Assembly: GCF_000829055.1 (NCBI RefSeq)
Contig: NZ_AP012544.1
Coordinates: forward strand, 2,232,001-2,296,000
Length of the DNA: 64,000 bases
Direction of reading: 5' to 3'
Origin: Lacticaseibacillus casei DSM 20011 = JCM 1134 = ATCC 393
GTDB taxonomy: Bacteria > Bacillota > Bacilli > Lactobacillales > Lactobacillaceae
This document shows positions 44,799-54,273 of the stretch, one piece after another. The position numbers and the translations under genes were made by a program. The notes beneath the pieces were generated by a model. The model did no database searches. It had not been told where the DNA came from and was given only the letters and a program-made list of their open reading frames with translations. Numbering within the stretch: position 1 is the stretch's first letter; every line of letters starts with the position of its first letter.

Positions 44799-46059
44799 CG
44801 CGCATTTTAGAATCAAGTTAGCCACTGTCTCAAAATTTTTTGGACAATAAAAAACATCAAGAACAGATATCCTGTATCATTGAAGTTCCTACACAAACAA
44901 TGGAAGAGGATATTGTCTTGATGCAGAAACAGGATAGCACACACCGCCAAAAAGGTCAGCACTTAACATCACTCGAGCGCGGAAAAGTGGCCGGATTCCG
45001 CCAAGCTGGGAAGTCCAATCGTTGGATTGCTGCTGAAATTGGCGTCTGCCCGCAGACCATTAATAATGAAATCAAGCGAGGTACAGTAGATCAGGTCAAG
45101 AAGAGTAATGGCAAGCGCGTCTACCATCGACAATACCTGCCAGAGGCTGCTCAGGCACGTTACGAGACTGCACGCTTGAGCTGCCATCGTCCTGACAAGT
45201 TCGCCAGCGTACAGGTCTTCTTAGCCTGGTACGTACAGCGAGCTAAGCAGGACAAATGGTCGCCGGATGCTTCAATCGGCTATGCCAAGCGACACAAGCT
45301 GTTTACTCCTGAAGAGCTTGTTTGTGCCTCGACTTTGTACCAGTACATTGACGACCAACGCCTAGAGATTCGAAATATCGACCTGTTGGAGAAGACTAAG
45401 CGGAAGACCTCTCACCAGCACCACACCAAGGCTAAGCGCCTGGCTGGCCGCAGTATCGAGGAACGGCCTAAGGTCGTTGAACGATGCAGGCAGTTCGGTC
45501 ACTGGGAGATGGATACCATTGTCGGTAAACGCAATGGCAAGGAGAGCGTCATCTTGACTCTGATTGAGCGCAAGACCCGTTGCCAACTTCTCCGCTTGAT
45601 CGAAGGACGAGATGCAGACTCTGTGAGCTATGCATTGCGTGGAATCAAGCGCGAATGGGGAGCTTGCATCAAGACCATCACAGCCGACAACGGACCCGAG
45701 TTCACCGCCTTAAATACTGCTTTTGCTGGGACGGAAACTGAGATCTTCTACGCCCATCCTTACACGTCCTGCGACCGTGGCACCAACGAGGCACATAACC
45801 GGATGATCCGCCAGGACTTCCCTAAGGGCATGTCCCTAGATGACATTAGCCCTAGTCAAGTGCAGGCCACGCAAGACCGCTTGAATCAGTTGCCTCGCAA
45901 ACAACAGGGCTACTGCACACCCCAGCAAAACTTTGAGGCCGAAGCTCGGCGCGTTCGCCGCATGGCCCAGTAGTCTCTCTAGCGCCACAACTTCTATTTG
46001 ATAACGGCCTGTTCTGGGATTGTCCTCAACGACTGGCTAACTTGTTCTTGCAATTTACG
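44799..46059 (+). mobile_element. IS30-family element, copy C, with non-matching flanks
   Basis: Complete 1261 bp, but the 13 bp to its left (atcatttctttaa) and to its right (aatatcgtttatt) differ, so there is no target duplication. The left flank lies inside an XRE gene and the right flank inside an aldo/keto reductase gene. This is the footprint of recombination between two IS copies with loss or rearrangement of what lay between. Confidence 0.92.
44840..45973 (+). CDS. IS30-family transposase (copy C, R216C)
   Basis: Differs from the majority protein by Arg216 to Cys (CGC to TGC at ~45485), nine residues before catalytic D225. The catalytic triad and HTH are unchanged. Effect on activity unknown. 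Confidence 0.92.
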   Translation: MDNKKHQEQISCIIEVPTQTMEEDIVLMQKQDSTHRQKGQHLTSLERGKVAGFRQAGKSNRWIAAEIGVCPQTINNEIKRGTVDQVKKSNGKRVYHRQYLPEAAQARYETARLSCHRPDKFASVQVFLAWYVQRAKQDKWSPDASIGYAKRHKLFTPEELVCASTLYQYIDDQRLEIRNIDLLEKTKRKTSHQHHTKAKRLAGRSIEERPKVVERCRQFGHWEMDTIVGKRNGKESVILTLIERKTRCQLLRLIEGRDADSVSYALRGIKREWGACIKTITADNGPEFTALNTAFAGTETEIFYAHPYTSCDRGTNEAHNRMIRQDFPKGMSLDDISPSQVQATQDRLNQLPRKQQGYCTPQQNFEAEARRVRRMAQ

Positions 46060-47032
46060 AATATCGTTTATTAGGCAAACCGGCTACAAAGTCAGTGAAG
46101 TTTCCCTCGGTACTTGGCAACTGGGCGGCAAGTGGGGGGCACCGTTTGATGCCAAAGTTGCCCGCGAAACTTTGGAAGAAGCATACGCTCATGGCGTCAA
46201 CTTCTTTGATACTGCCGATGGTTATCAAGGCGGTGAAAGCGAAAAAATGGTCGGCGCTTTTGTCAAACAGCATCCCGACGTTCATTTCACGACCAAAATC
46301 GGCCGTAAAGAAGAACCGTTGACTGCCGAGCATTTTGATCCTGATCATGTACGCCGCTATGTCGATGAATCATTACAAAATATGGGCTTGGACAGCCTGG
46401 ATATTGTCTTGTTGCACTGCCCGCCAATGCAGGTCTACTACCAACCCGAGACTTTCTTTGCACTGGATGTCTTGCAAAAAGCCGGCAAGATCAAGCATTA
46501 CGGTGTCAGCATCGAGCGCGCAGAGGAAGGCATTAAAGCTTTGGACTATGACACGGCTGTCGTTGAAGTGATTTTCAACATGTTCCGTCTGCGCCCTGCC
46601 GAAACCTTCTTCCCGCTGGCCAAACAACATGATGTTGGCATTCTCGCTCGCGTCCCATTAGCAAGCGGCTTACTGACCGGCAAGTTCGATGAAAACACCA
46701 AATTTGCCCCGACCGATCAACGAGCCAACAATCGTCACGGCGAGCACTTCAGCAAAGGTGAAACTTTCTCCGGCGTTGATTATCTAACCGGCGTTAAAGC
46801 TGCCCGCGAACTTAAGGAACGTCTCGGTTCAGATAACCTCGCCGCAACCGCACTTCGGTTTATCCTAATGTATGATGCTGTTTCAGCCGTCATCCCCGGT
46901 GCCAGCAACCCTACCCAAATCGAACGCAACACCGATGCTGCGGATGTACCGCCGCTGACGCCTGAACAAATGGCAGTGGTTAAAGATGTGTATGACCGCC
47001 TGATCAAAAATCCGGTTGGATACGAATGGTAA
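46060..47032 (+). pseudogene. Aldo/keto reductase, 5' end lost to IS copy C
   Basis: From TGYKVSEVSLGTWQLGGKWG onward this is an NADPH-dependent aldo/keto reductase with catalytic Asp/Tyr region FFDTADGYQGGESEK, Lys in TTKIGRK and His in VLLHCPP. The IS end replaces the start codon: the first native bases are aatatcgtttattagg, which would encode EYRLLG after ATGG. The stretch to TGYKV is also out of frame unless the AAA at 46077-46079 is AAAA. A fused frame from TTG 45998 inside the IS reads through in the correct frame, so an altered N-terminus could be made. Confidence 0.8.
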
Positions 47033-47052
47033 CAGCTTAATCACTGTTGTCA

Positions 47053-47184
47053 AAAGCTGCCGCTCACCGATTTATATCGATGTAAGGGTACTTTTACACG
47101 CCACCGGAGTGTGATCAAGGCCAGCTCACATGTTAGCTAGGTGGCATCAGGATTTATGCACCACTCATCGCTGCCGGCAGCTTT
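47053..47184. repeat. Intergenic element bounded by inverted aaagctgccg
   Basis: aaagctgccg (47053-47062) and cggcagcttt (47175-47184) are perfect inverted repeats 112 bp apart. Inside are smaller pairs, including ccacc/ggtgg. The 286-bp gap otherwise holds only the downstream terminator. Confidence 0.4.
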
Positions 47185-47259
47185 CTTTGGCAACAGCGCT
47201 GTTGCGACATAACGATTTGCTTCATTGCTGACAAATCAAATCATTCAAGCAATCAACGC

Positions 47260-47296
47260 AACAACCCCACTTTGCCAAGCAAAGTGGGGTTGTTTG
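47260..47296. terminator. Bidirectional terminator
   Basis: aacaaccccactttg/caaagtggggttgtt (15 bp perfect) with a 5-base loop, between the convergent reductase and ThrE-like genes. Confidence 0.92.
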
Positions 47297-47318
47297 TGTG
47301 CTTCGGATGACTAGAGGC

Positions 47319-48674
47319 TCAATCGCTTTCCCGCCACCGTGAATCCATAATCAGACGCGCGGTAAATAAGCCCAGTGGCAAAAACATGATAATGAGTGCC
47401 GCGCGGGTCATCCATTCCGCGCCAACGCCAATGTTGTTAAGACCGATATTATACACAGCCCGATAAATATAAAGGCCCGGAACCATGATCACAATTGATG
47501 GCACGGTCAGTGAAATTCGCGGATAGCCATCGACACGATTAATCGCCGAGGCAATCAAGCCTGCGACCAAGGCACCGATAAACGCTGCCGCAGCTGGCGG
47601 AATCGTATTTAAATCCACCAGTTCAAGCCGCAACGTGTTGGCGACGGACCCGATCAAACCAGCCTGAACTGCCATGCGCCGCGGACTGTTGAACATCACG
47701 GAGAAACCGAAAACGCCACAAAAACTAGCGATGAGCCGGAAAATCAGTAAAAGTGCCGGATTAAGGCCTAAATCGGCAAAATTCTCTGGGCGCAAGTGCA
47801 CTACCATGGCCACTAACCACCCAACCAATGAAGCGACAATCGTGATCATCAAAGCATATAACAGCCGCTCCATGCCTGAGCGCATATCCTGCTTGGAAAT
47901 ATCCAACATACTGGTGATGAACGGAAAGCCCGGAATGACGAACAACATGGCGCCGATATAGCCGGCTTCATGCCGTGCAGCAATCCCCAAGCTCATTTCC
48001 AGGCCTTGGAACACAAGAAAGTAAACCAGACAGGCAACCGCAACACTGACCCCGATGCACGCCAACAACGTCCAATTGCGCCGAATCATAATCCCGCGCA
48101 GCCAGTTACCGATACCCGCACCGACAAAACAACAAATCATCTCAATCGGACCGCCACCAAGCAGGAAAACGAAGGCACAGCAGGCCAATGCCGCGGCAAG
48201 ACCTGCACGAAGCGGATCATAGTTGCCGGACATTTTCTGAATCTGATCAAGCCGGTGATGAATATCTCGTACCGTCTCTTTGGCATACTGCGCATCAAAC
48301 TCGCGCACAAATCGTTCCAGCGCATCCAACTTGTCCGTGTTCACACCACTTTGCGGCAACGATAACACTTCGGAATAAGCGTGGTTATTGCTGAAGCAGG
48401 TATACGACAATGAAATTAACCCAATATCAGCCGAACACGACATCCGCAAGGCTCGCGCCACCGTGTTCATGGCTTCCCGAACCCGCCACGCCCCTGTGCC
48501 ACACGCCAGCAGCATAATGCCAACCCGGCCAACAAGCGATGCCCGTTCCTCAAGCGTTGCATGATCCGCCTGACGTTCTTCGCTAACGATGACGTCATAC
48601 CAAGGAATCTGCATATGGTGTTTTTCTGAAAGCGGTGGATTCCCCTGCGCCGCCTGATTACTTTTTGACGTCAT
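47319..48674 (-). CDS. ThrE-family threonine/serine exporter
   Basis: 451 aa from the ATG at 48672-48674; a TTG four codons earlier abuts AAGAAGGA and may be the real start. The N-terminal DUF1212 domain (LLACGTGAWRVREAMNTVA, then SYTCFSNNH) is hydrophilic and probably cytoplasmic. About ten helices follow, including the second ThrE repeat (PPAAAAFIGALVAGLIASAI, PSIVIMVPGLYIYRA). Members export threonine and serine by proton exchange. Single gene upstream of the bacteriocin locus. Confidence 0.88.
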   Translation of the reverse strand: MTSKSNQAAQGNPPLSEKHHMQIPWYDVIVSEERQADHATLEERASLVGRVGIMLLACGTGAWRVREAMNTVARALRMSCSADIGLISLSYTCFSNNHAYSEVLSLPQSGVNTDKLDALERFVREFDAQYAKETVRDIHHRLDQIQKMSGNYDPLRAGLAAALACCAFVFLLGGGPIEMICCFVGAGIGNWLRGIMIRRNWTLLACIGVSVAVACLVYFLVFQGLEMSLGIAARHEAGYIGAMLFVIPGFPFITSMLDISKQDMRSGMERLLYALMITIVASLVGWLVAMVVHLRPENFADLGLNPALLLIFRLIASFCGVFGFSVMFNSPRRMAVQAGLIGSVANTLRLELVDLNTIPPAAAAFIGALVAGLIASAINRVDGYPRISLTVPSIVIMVPGLYIYRAVYNIGLNNIGVGAEWMTRAALIIMFLPLGLFTARLIMDSRWRESD

Positions 48675-48786
48675 AACTTGTGCCAATCCTTCTTCTTATA
48701 GGAATATTCGTTTTGAAAAATGAAAAGAAACATTCACTATTTTAGCACAACTTTAGCTGGCTTATTTTAAAATATCGCCGCACTTG

Positions 48787-50166
48787 TTACTGGCGATTGA
48801 ACATTTTATCAACAAAATACTGCCAATATGTCTTTGTTCCGGTAATGACGGTTGCTTCTCCAGCGATGCCATAGTAGACCGACTGTTGATGTGTTTTAGA
48901 CAAGTGTACCCTAGCCTGGGCTTTAAAGTAGTTGCCGGTTTTGGGATTCACGGTCGGTGCAACGTCAACTGCATAAATCCGGCCGGTTATCGTCATAGGC
49001 ATCGGAACGTTCCGGGCAATTCGTAAGCGAACGTTTTGACCGCGTTTCAGGCTCATGACCTCGGCCGGCGAAATTGCCATCTTCAAATCAGCTTCTTTTT
49101 GCTTAGCCAAGTCCGGTAAGATCTGTGCTAAGACAGTGCCGGTGGAAATGTACTTGTTGCCACTTAAAGCTGCTTCAAGATGCAAAATACCAGCGGCTGG
49201 TGCTTTAACTTGGTAATTGTTGCGCTGATCTTTGAGTGCCGTCTGTTTTGACTCGCCTTCCTGAATGGCCTGCTGCACCTTCAGTTGCTCTGCCGCGATG
49301 GTTTGCTGCATTTTATTTTGCAAAGAAGCTAACTTTGCCTCATTCTGACCCGTTTGTTGCGCAGAAAGATCAGCTTGTTTTTGGTTGGCGCGTTGGGTTT
49401 TCAGTGCAGCAAGCGCCTCTTTTTCACTTGTTAGCAGATTTTGCAGCTGTGACTGGTATTGACCTTTTAAATTGGCGAGATTTGCCTACTCAGTATTTTT
49501 GGCTTCGGCTTGATATTGCCCATAAAGATAACCGTAAGCATGGTCAGCTTTTAGCGGCTGATCGGTTCGGATGGCGTTTTGAGCTTTGCGAATCGCTGCT
49601 ATTTTATCCTCGCTGGCTTGCATACTGGTCTGTAACAATTGAACAATTTCTTTATTCTTGGCATTCGCCACGTTTTGAGTCGCATTCACGGCCTCCGACT
49701 CTAGTTCGTAAACTCGGCGTTGATTGAAATAATCGCGCACTTGTTGTTGATAGCCGAACTTGTCGGCAGTGGTAAAAAGATCCTTATTGGCGGCAATACT
49801 CCGATTGAGTGTGTCCAATTGGTCTTTTTGATCTTTTAGCGTGGCCAACTGTTGGTTCAACACCTTTAATTGTGCAGGATTCGCTACATCGTGATACACC
49901 AGCAGCGTCTCGCCTTTTTTGACCCGCTTGCCTTCCTTCATATGATTCGTCACAATCCGATTCGCCGCTGTCCCCTGAATGGTCACGGCCGTTTTAACTG
50001 GGGCAATTTCCGCCGCCGTTGTCACGGTCACTTCGCGTTTAGCAAAAATGAAAAAGAGCAACAGGCCTATAAACAGAATCGTTGTCGGCAAGATAATCAT
50101 GGTCGAAAAATTGCGGTAATGATGGTTATAAAACTCGGTGGTCTCTAGTTTCTTAAGATCAATCAT
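48787..50166 (-). pseudogene. Bacteriocin export accessory protein (HlyD/MesE type), with internal amber codon
   Basis: ATG 50164-50166 with GGAGG 6 nt ahead. One transmembrane helix (MIILPTTILFIGLLLFFIF), an N-terminal barrel-sandwich half (EGKRVKKGETLLVYHD), long coiled coil, then the second half (VKAPAAGILHLEAALSGNKY, AEVMSLKRGQNVRLRI). A TAG at 49488-49486 interrupts the coiled coil; the frame is continuous on both sides and would give ~461 residues. It forms the membrane-fusion partner of the ABC exporter encoded 11 bp upstream. Loss of the C-terminal half should abolish export. Confidence 0.88.
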
Positions 50167-51808
50167 CGTCAACCTCCTTATTCACTCACCAACCGCGCAT
50201 AATATCCCTTCTTCGCCAGCAGTTCGGCATGATTGCCCTGCTCAACAATTTCTCCATGATCCATCACCACAATCTGTTCGGTTTTAGCCGCGATGGTGAG
50301 TCGGTGGGTGACAAAAATAATCGTTCGATCTTTCATTGCTAATAACCGATCCACAATCCGCCGCTCTGTGATGGTATCCAGACTGCTAGTCGACTCATCA
50401 AAAATCAGCACTTTGGCCGGCGACAACAACGCGCGCGCAATCGCCAAACGCTGCTTCTGCCCGCCTGATAAAATGCTCCCGCTTTCCGTGAGCTTGGTCT
50501 GCCACATTTGCGGCAGATTCATAATATCCGTGGCAATCTCCTCAACGGCACATGCGTCTTCAAGTTGCGCCTGCGTCAAATCGGCACGACTACCTAACGT
50601 TAAGTTTTCCATCACCGATCCGGAAAAAATAAATGGTTCTTGCGGCACATACTCGATATATTGCCGCAGCGTCGTGAGCGCCACATCATCGATCTGCGCG
50701 CCATTAAAAGTGATTTTCCCCCTGCCTGTTTCGACCGGGTAAAAACCGACCAATAATTTAGCCAAAGTTGATTTGCCTGACCCACTCATGCCGACAATCG
50801 TGTATTTAGCGTTTGCGGGCACTTCAAGATGGACATGCTTCAAAATATCCTGACCAAATCCATACTTAAAAGAAACGTCATTCACAATGATGGCGCCATC
50901 GATCAAGCTGCGATCGGTCAGATGGCGCTGTTCTTTAAACTCAGATTCAACCAAATAAACCTCATTCAGCCGATTATTCGCCACCTTAGCCATTTGCAAT
51001 TTTGGTTGCAAGTTAATGATGCTTTCTAACGGATTGGTGAAGTATGACAGCAAGGCATTGAACGTCAGCATCTGCCCCAAGCTCATCTTGTTAGCCATCA
51101 CCAGACTCGCCCCAATCCACAACACCACCACATTCAAGACGAGTTTCAGCAACCCTTTGATAGCTTGTTGAAGTTGGTCAGCTTTCGCGTAATTGAATGA
51201 CTTTTTTAAATACGTAACGAATTCACGGTCAACCCGTTCATAACTGACTTTTTCGCCTGTCAGCGACTTAATGGTCTCAATACCGTTCAGATCCTCAATA
51301 ATCGATGAGCTCAAAATGGCATTGCTTTCCATTGTCTCTTGATTCAGCCGATTGAAAGAACGTTGAAACGCGAAAACAATCACCAAGTAACAAGGCACCG
51401 CAATTAAGGACACCAGGAACAATGTGGTATTTTGAATGCCCAAAACAATGCCTAAAATAAGCACGATCCAAACGTCAAGAAACAGGGTCATAATCGTATT
51501 CGCCAAGGCATCGATAATTTTATTGGCATCCGAAAACCGCGACACAATCTCCCCTGTCCGACGCGTTGCAAAAAAAGACATGGGTAATTCATACAGATGC
51601 CGAACGTAACCCAAAATAACGTCAATCGACAACCGCTGGCCTAAAACCGCCATCAAAAAGTTCTGACCATACGTCAAAACGGATTGGAGGATGTAGGCGA
51701 GAATCAAACCAGTGGCAATCATTCCTAACGTCGTCCGCATGGCACTGGGAATATAGGTATCAATGATCGATTGCAGAAAATACGACCCAACAATGCTAAT
51801 CACCGTGA

Positions 51809-53069
51809 CGTAAATTGCAAGAACAAGTTAGCCAGTCGTTGAGGACAATCCCAGAACAGGCCGTTATCAAATAGAAGTTGTGGCGCTAGAGAGACTACTG
51901 GGCCATGCGGCGAACGCGCCGAGCTTCGGCCTCAAAGTTTTGCTGGGGTGTGCAGTAGCCCTGTTGTTTGCGAGGCAACTGATTCAAGCGGTCTTGCGTG
52001 GCCTGCACTTGACTAGGGCTAATGTCATCTAGGGACATGCCCTTAGGGAAGTCCTGGCGGATCATCCGGTTATGTGCCTCGTTGGTGCCACGGTCGCAGG
52101 ACGTGTAAGGATGGGCGTAGAAGATCTCAGTTTCCGTCCCAGCAAAAGCAGTATTTAAGGCGGTGAACTCGGGTCCGTTGTCGGCTGTGATGGTCTTGAT
52201 GCAAGCTCCCCATTCGCGCTTGATTCCACGCAATGCATAGCTCACAGAGTCTGCATCTCGTCCTTCGATCAAGCGGAGAAGTTGGCAACGGGTCTTGCGC
52301 TCAATCAGAGTCAAGATGACGCTCTCCTTGCCATTGCGTTTACCGACAATGGTATCCATCTCCCAGTGACCGAACTGCCTGCGTCGTTCAACGACCTTAG
52401 GCCGTTCCTCGATACTGCGGCCAGCCAGGCGCTTAGCCTTGGTGTGGTGCTGGTGAGAGGTCTTCCGCTTAGTCTTCTCCAACAGGTCGATATTTCGAAT
52501 CTCTAGGCGTTGGTCGTCAATGTACTGGTACAAAGTCGAGGCACAAACAAGCTCTTCAGGAGTAAACAGCTTGTGTCGCTTGGCATAGCCGATTGAAGCA
52601 TCCGGCGACCATTTGTCCTGCTTAGCTCGCTGTACGTACCAGGCTAAGAAGACCTGTACGCTGGCGAACTTGTCAGGACGATGGCAGCTCAAGCGTGCAG
52701 TCTCGTAACGTGCCTGAGCAGCCTCTGGCAGGTATTGTCGATGGTAGACGCGCTTGCCATTACTCTTCTTGACCTGATCTACTGTACCTCGCTTGATTTC
52801 ATTATTAATGGTCTGCGGGCAGACGCCAATTTCAGCAGCAATCCAACGATTGGACTTCCCAGCTTGGCGGAATCCGGCCACTTTTCCGCGCTCGAGTGAT
52901 GTTAAGTGCTGACCTTTTTGGCGGTGTGTGCTATCCTGTTTCTGCATCAAGACAATATCCTCTTCCATTGTTTGTGTAGGAACTTCAATGATACAGGATA
53001 TCTGTTCTTGATGTTTTTTATTGTCCAAAAAATTTTGAGACAGTGGCTAACTTGATTCTAAAATGCGCG
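51809..53069 (-). mobile_element. IS30-family element, copy D, inside the bacteriocin exporter gene
   Basis: Flanked by 13-bp direct repeats ctaatcaccgtga (51796-51808 and 53070-53082). It interrupts the exporter in the first transmembrane helix, right after the peptidase domain. Confidence 0.94.
51895..53028 (-). CDS. IS30-family transposase (copy D)
   Basis: Intact and identical in protein sequence to copies A, B and F; same orientation as the interrupted exporter gene, so it would not oppose transcription of the bacteriocin operon. Confidence 0.93.
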   Translation of the reverse strand: MDNKKHQEQISCIIEVPTQTMEEDIVLMQKQDSTHRQKGQHLTSLERGKVAGFRQAGKSNRWIAAEIGVCPQTINNEIKRGTVDQVKKSNGKRVYHRQYLPEAAQARYETARLSCHRPDKFASVQVFLAWYVQRAKQDKWSPDASIGYAKRHKLFTPEELVCASTLYQYIDDQRLEIRNIDLLEKTKRKTSHQHHTKAKRLAGRSIEERPKVVERRRQFGHWEMDTIVGKRNGKESVILTLIERKTRCQLLRLIEGRDADSVSYALRGIKREWGACIKTITADNGPEFTALNTAFAGTETEIFYAHPYTSCDRGTNEAHNRMIRQDFPKGMSLDDISPSQVQATQDRLNQLPRKQQGYCTPQQNFEAEARRVRRMAQ

Positions 53070-53843
53070 CTAATCACCGTGATCAACAAAGCCGCAACAA
53101 TAATATTAGCAATGATCACCTTTTGCCGCGCAAGCAACGGCACAAAGGCAAACAAACTGCCTTTGTCCTCTTTGCGCGGTTGATATTGCGGTTCAGGAGC
53201 AATAAAGATAGCCACCCCCGACCACTCCTTGGCAAACTCATCTTTTGAAAGCCAGGTCATCGCGACTGAAGGGTCAGGATCACCAATTAAGATATGATCC
53301 TTCGTTGCCTTAAATACAACATAATAATGCAGCAATTCGCCGCGCTTCAAAACATGCACCAAGATCGGATATGAAACATCATCTAAATTAAACAACGTCA
53401 TATCCGCCTTAACTGCCTTGGTTTCAAAATGAAGTTCCTGGGCAGCCCGAACAATGCCTAGTGCTGTTGTTCCTTCCTGATCCGTCTTGGCTAATTGCCG
53501 TAAATGCGCAAGGGAATAGTCGGACTTATGAAACTTCAGTAACATATTAAGCGCCGCAACGCCGCAATCACGCTCATCCACCTGAGGCGTGTAATAGCGT
53601 TTATAGTATGTTGCTTGACCTAGTTTGAATTTGTATTTGCCCATCAACAGCCTCCTCTTATTGGATTTCAGATTGTAAAACATGCAACGTCAACATTTCG
53701 CAGAAGCAGACGCAACAAGTTGGCCCGGAGCTTATCCTTTTATCATAGATATTAAGGTTAAGCATCTTAACTGCCGTGAAAACAAATCTATGGTAATATG
53801 ACTCTGTTGAGAGTTAACAGCATCTTAAAATAGAGAATTTAAT

Positions 53844-53878
53844 ATTAAATAAAAGTTTAAGCTCACTTTTTATTTAAT
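53844..53878 (-). terminator. AT-rich hairpin between the pheromone and exporter genes
   Basis: attaaataaaagtt and actttttatttaat pair around ~7 bases in the 316-bp gap between the 48-codon peptide gene and the exporter gene. It may act as an attenuator or weak terminator. Nothing else with coding potential was seen in that gap. Confidence 0.4.
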
Positions 53879-53960
53879 AAAGGTTTATTTATCCACTACC
53901 TAATTCACACATCTCTTCCAAGGATATTATGTCTTCACGCAATTCTCTTTCTTGCACTTC

Positions 53961-54107
53961 CTAATGTCTTCCTCGAAAAAGTTCGCCTATCCAGTTTTTT
54001 AAACCCTTAAATGGTTGGCTTATGACACGATTAGCACCTCCACGTACTTGTGAAAGGCTGTAATCCGATATGATTGCCTCTTTCTGACCACTCTTTTTGT
54101 CATTCAT
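53961..54107 (-). CDS. Double-glycine leader peptide, probable bacteriocin induction pheromone
   Basis: 48 aa from ATG 54105-54107, with GGAGG 8 nt ahead. The leader is 24 residues, ending SLSQVRGG, with hydrophobic residues at -4, -7 and -12 as required for C39 processing. The mature peptide has 24 residues: it begins ANRVISQPFKG, continues LKNWIGELF and ends RGRH. It is short, cationic and amphipathic like plantaricin A-type inducers. It is the first gene of the minus-strand exporter operon, directly downstream of the regulator-box repeat and beside the divergent kinase/regulator genes. A small bacteriocin is the alternative. Confidence 0.75.
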   Translation of the reverse strand: MNDKKSGQKEAIISDYSLSQVRGGANRVISQPFKGLKNWIGELFRGRH

Positions 54108-54180
54108 GGTAAGTTCCTCCTAGACAATTTATTTGATACCACCAGCCTAGCATGTATGGCACAATTGTTGTTCAACAAAA

Positions 54181-54216
54181 AATTAACGTCGTGTTTTGGC
54201 CAATTAACGTCGTGTT
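54181..54216. promoter_or_regulatory. LytTR response-regulator box: 15-bp direct repeat
   Basis: aattaacgtcgtgtt at 54181-54195 and again at 54202-54216, start-to-start 21 bp (two helical turns). Read on the minus strand each repeat contains ACGTTAAT, the core of plantaricin and sakacin regulator boxes (TACGTTAAT). It lies 74 bp upstream of the peptide gene and ~58 bp upstream of the kinase gene, so it can control both directions. Confidence 0.75.
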
Positions 54217-54273
54217 ATAACACAAATGCAAGAAATAACTTGGCCTATCCTCAAGAAAGTGGGAGTTTTTGAT

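Larger units (their letters stand above)
50178..53644 (-). pseudogene. Peptide bacteriocin ABC exporter with C39 peptidase domain, split by IS copy D
   Basis: ATG 53642-53644 with GAGGAGG. The N-terminal C39 peptidase (Cys in DERDCGVAALNML, His in LLHYYVVFK, Asp in GDPDPS) removes double-glycine leaders. Next come six membrane helices, interrupted inside the first at codons for LITVIS, and an ABC domain with GMSGSGKST, LSGGQKQRLAIARALL and VLIFDESTSS. The IS and one copy of its 13-bp duplication split the frame; removing them restores exactly 730 codons in frame. The remaining parts are a 5' peptidase piece and a 541-codon piece from 51803. Confidence 0.93.

Noticed and set aside
48787..49323. 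Separate small HlyD-like gene
   Set aside because: It is the same frame as the upstream piece, interrupted by one TAG, and has no ribosome site of its own.
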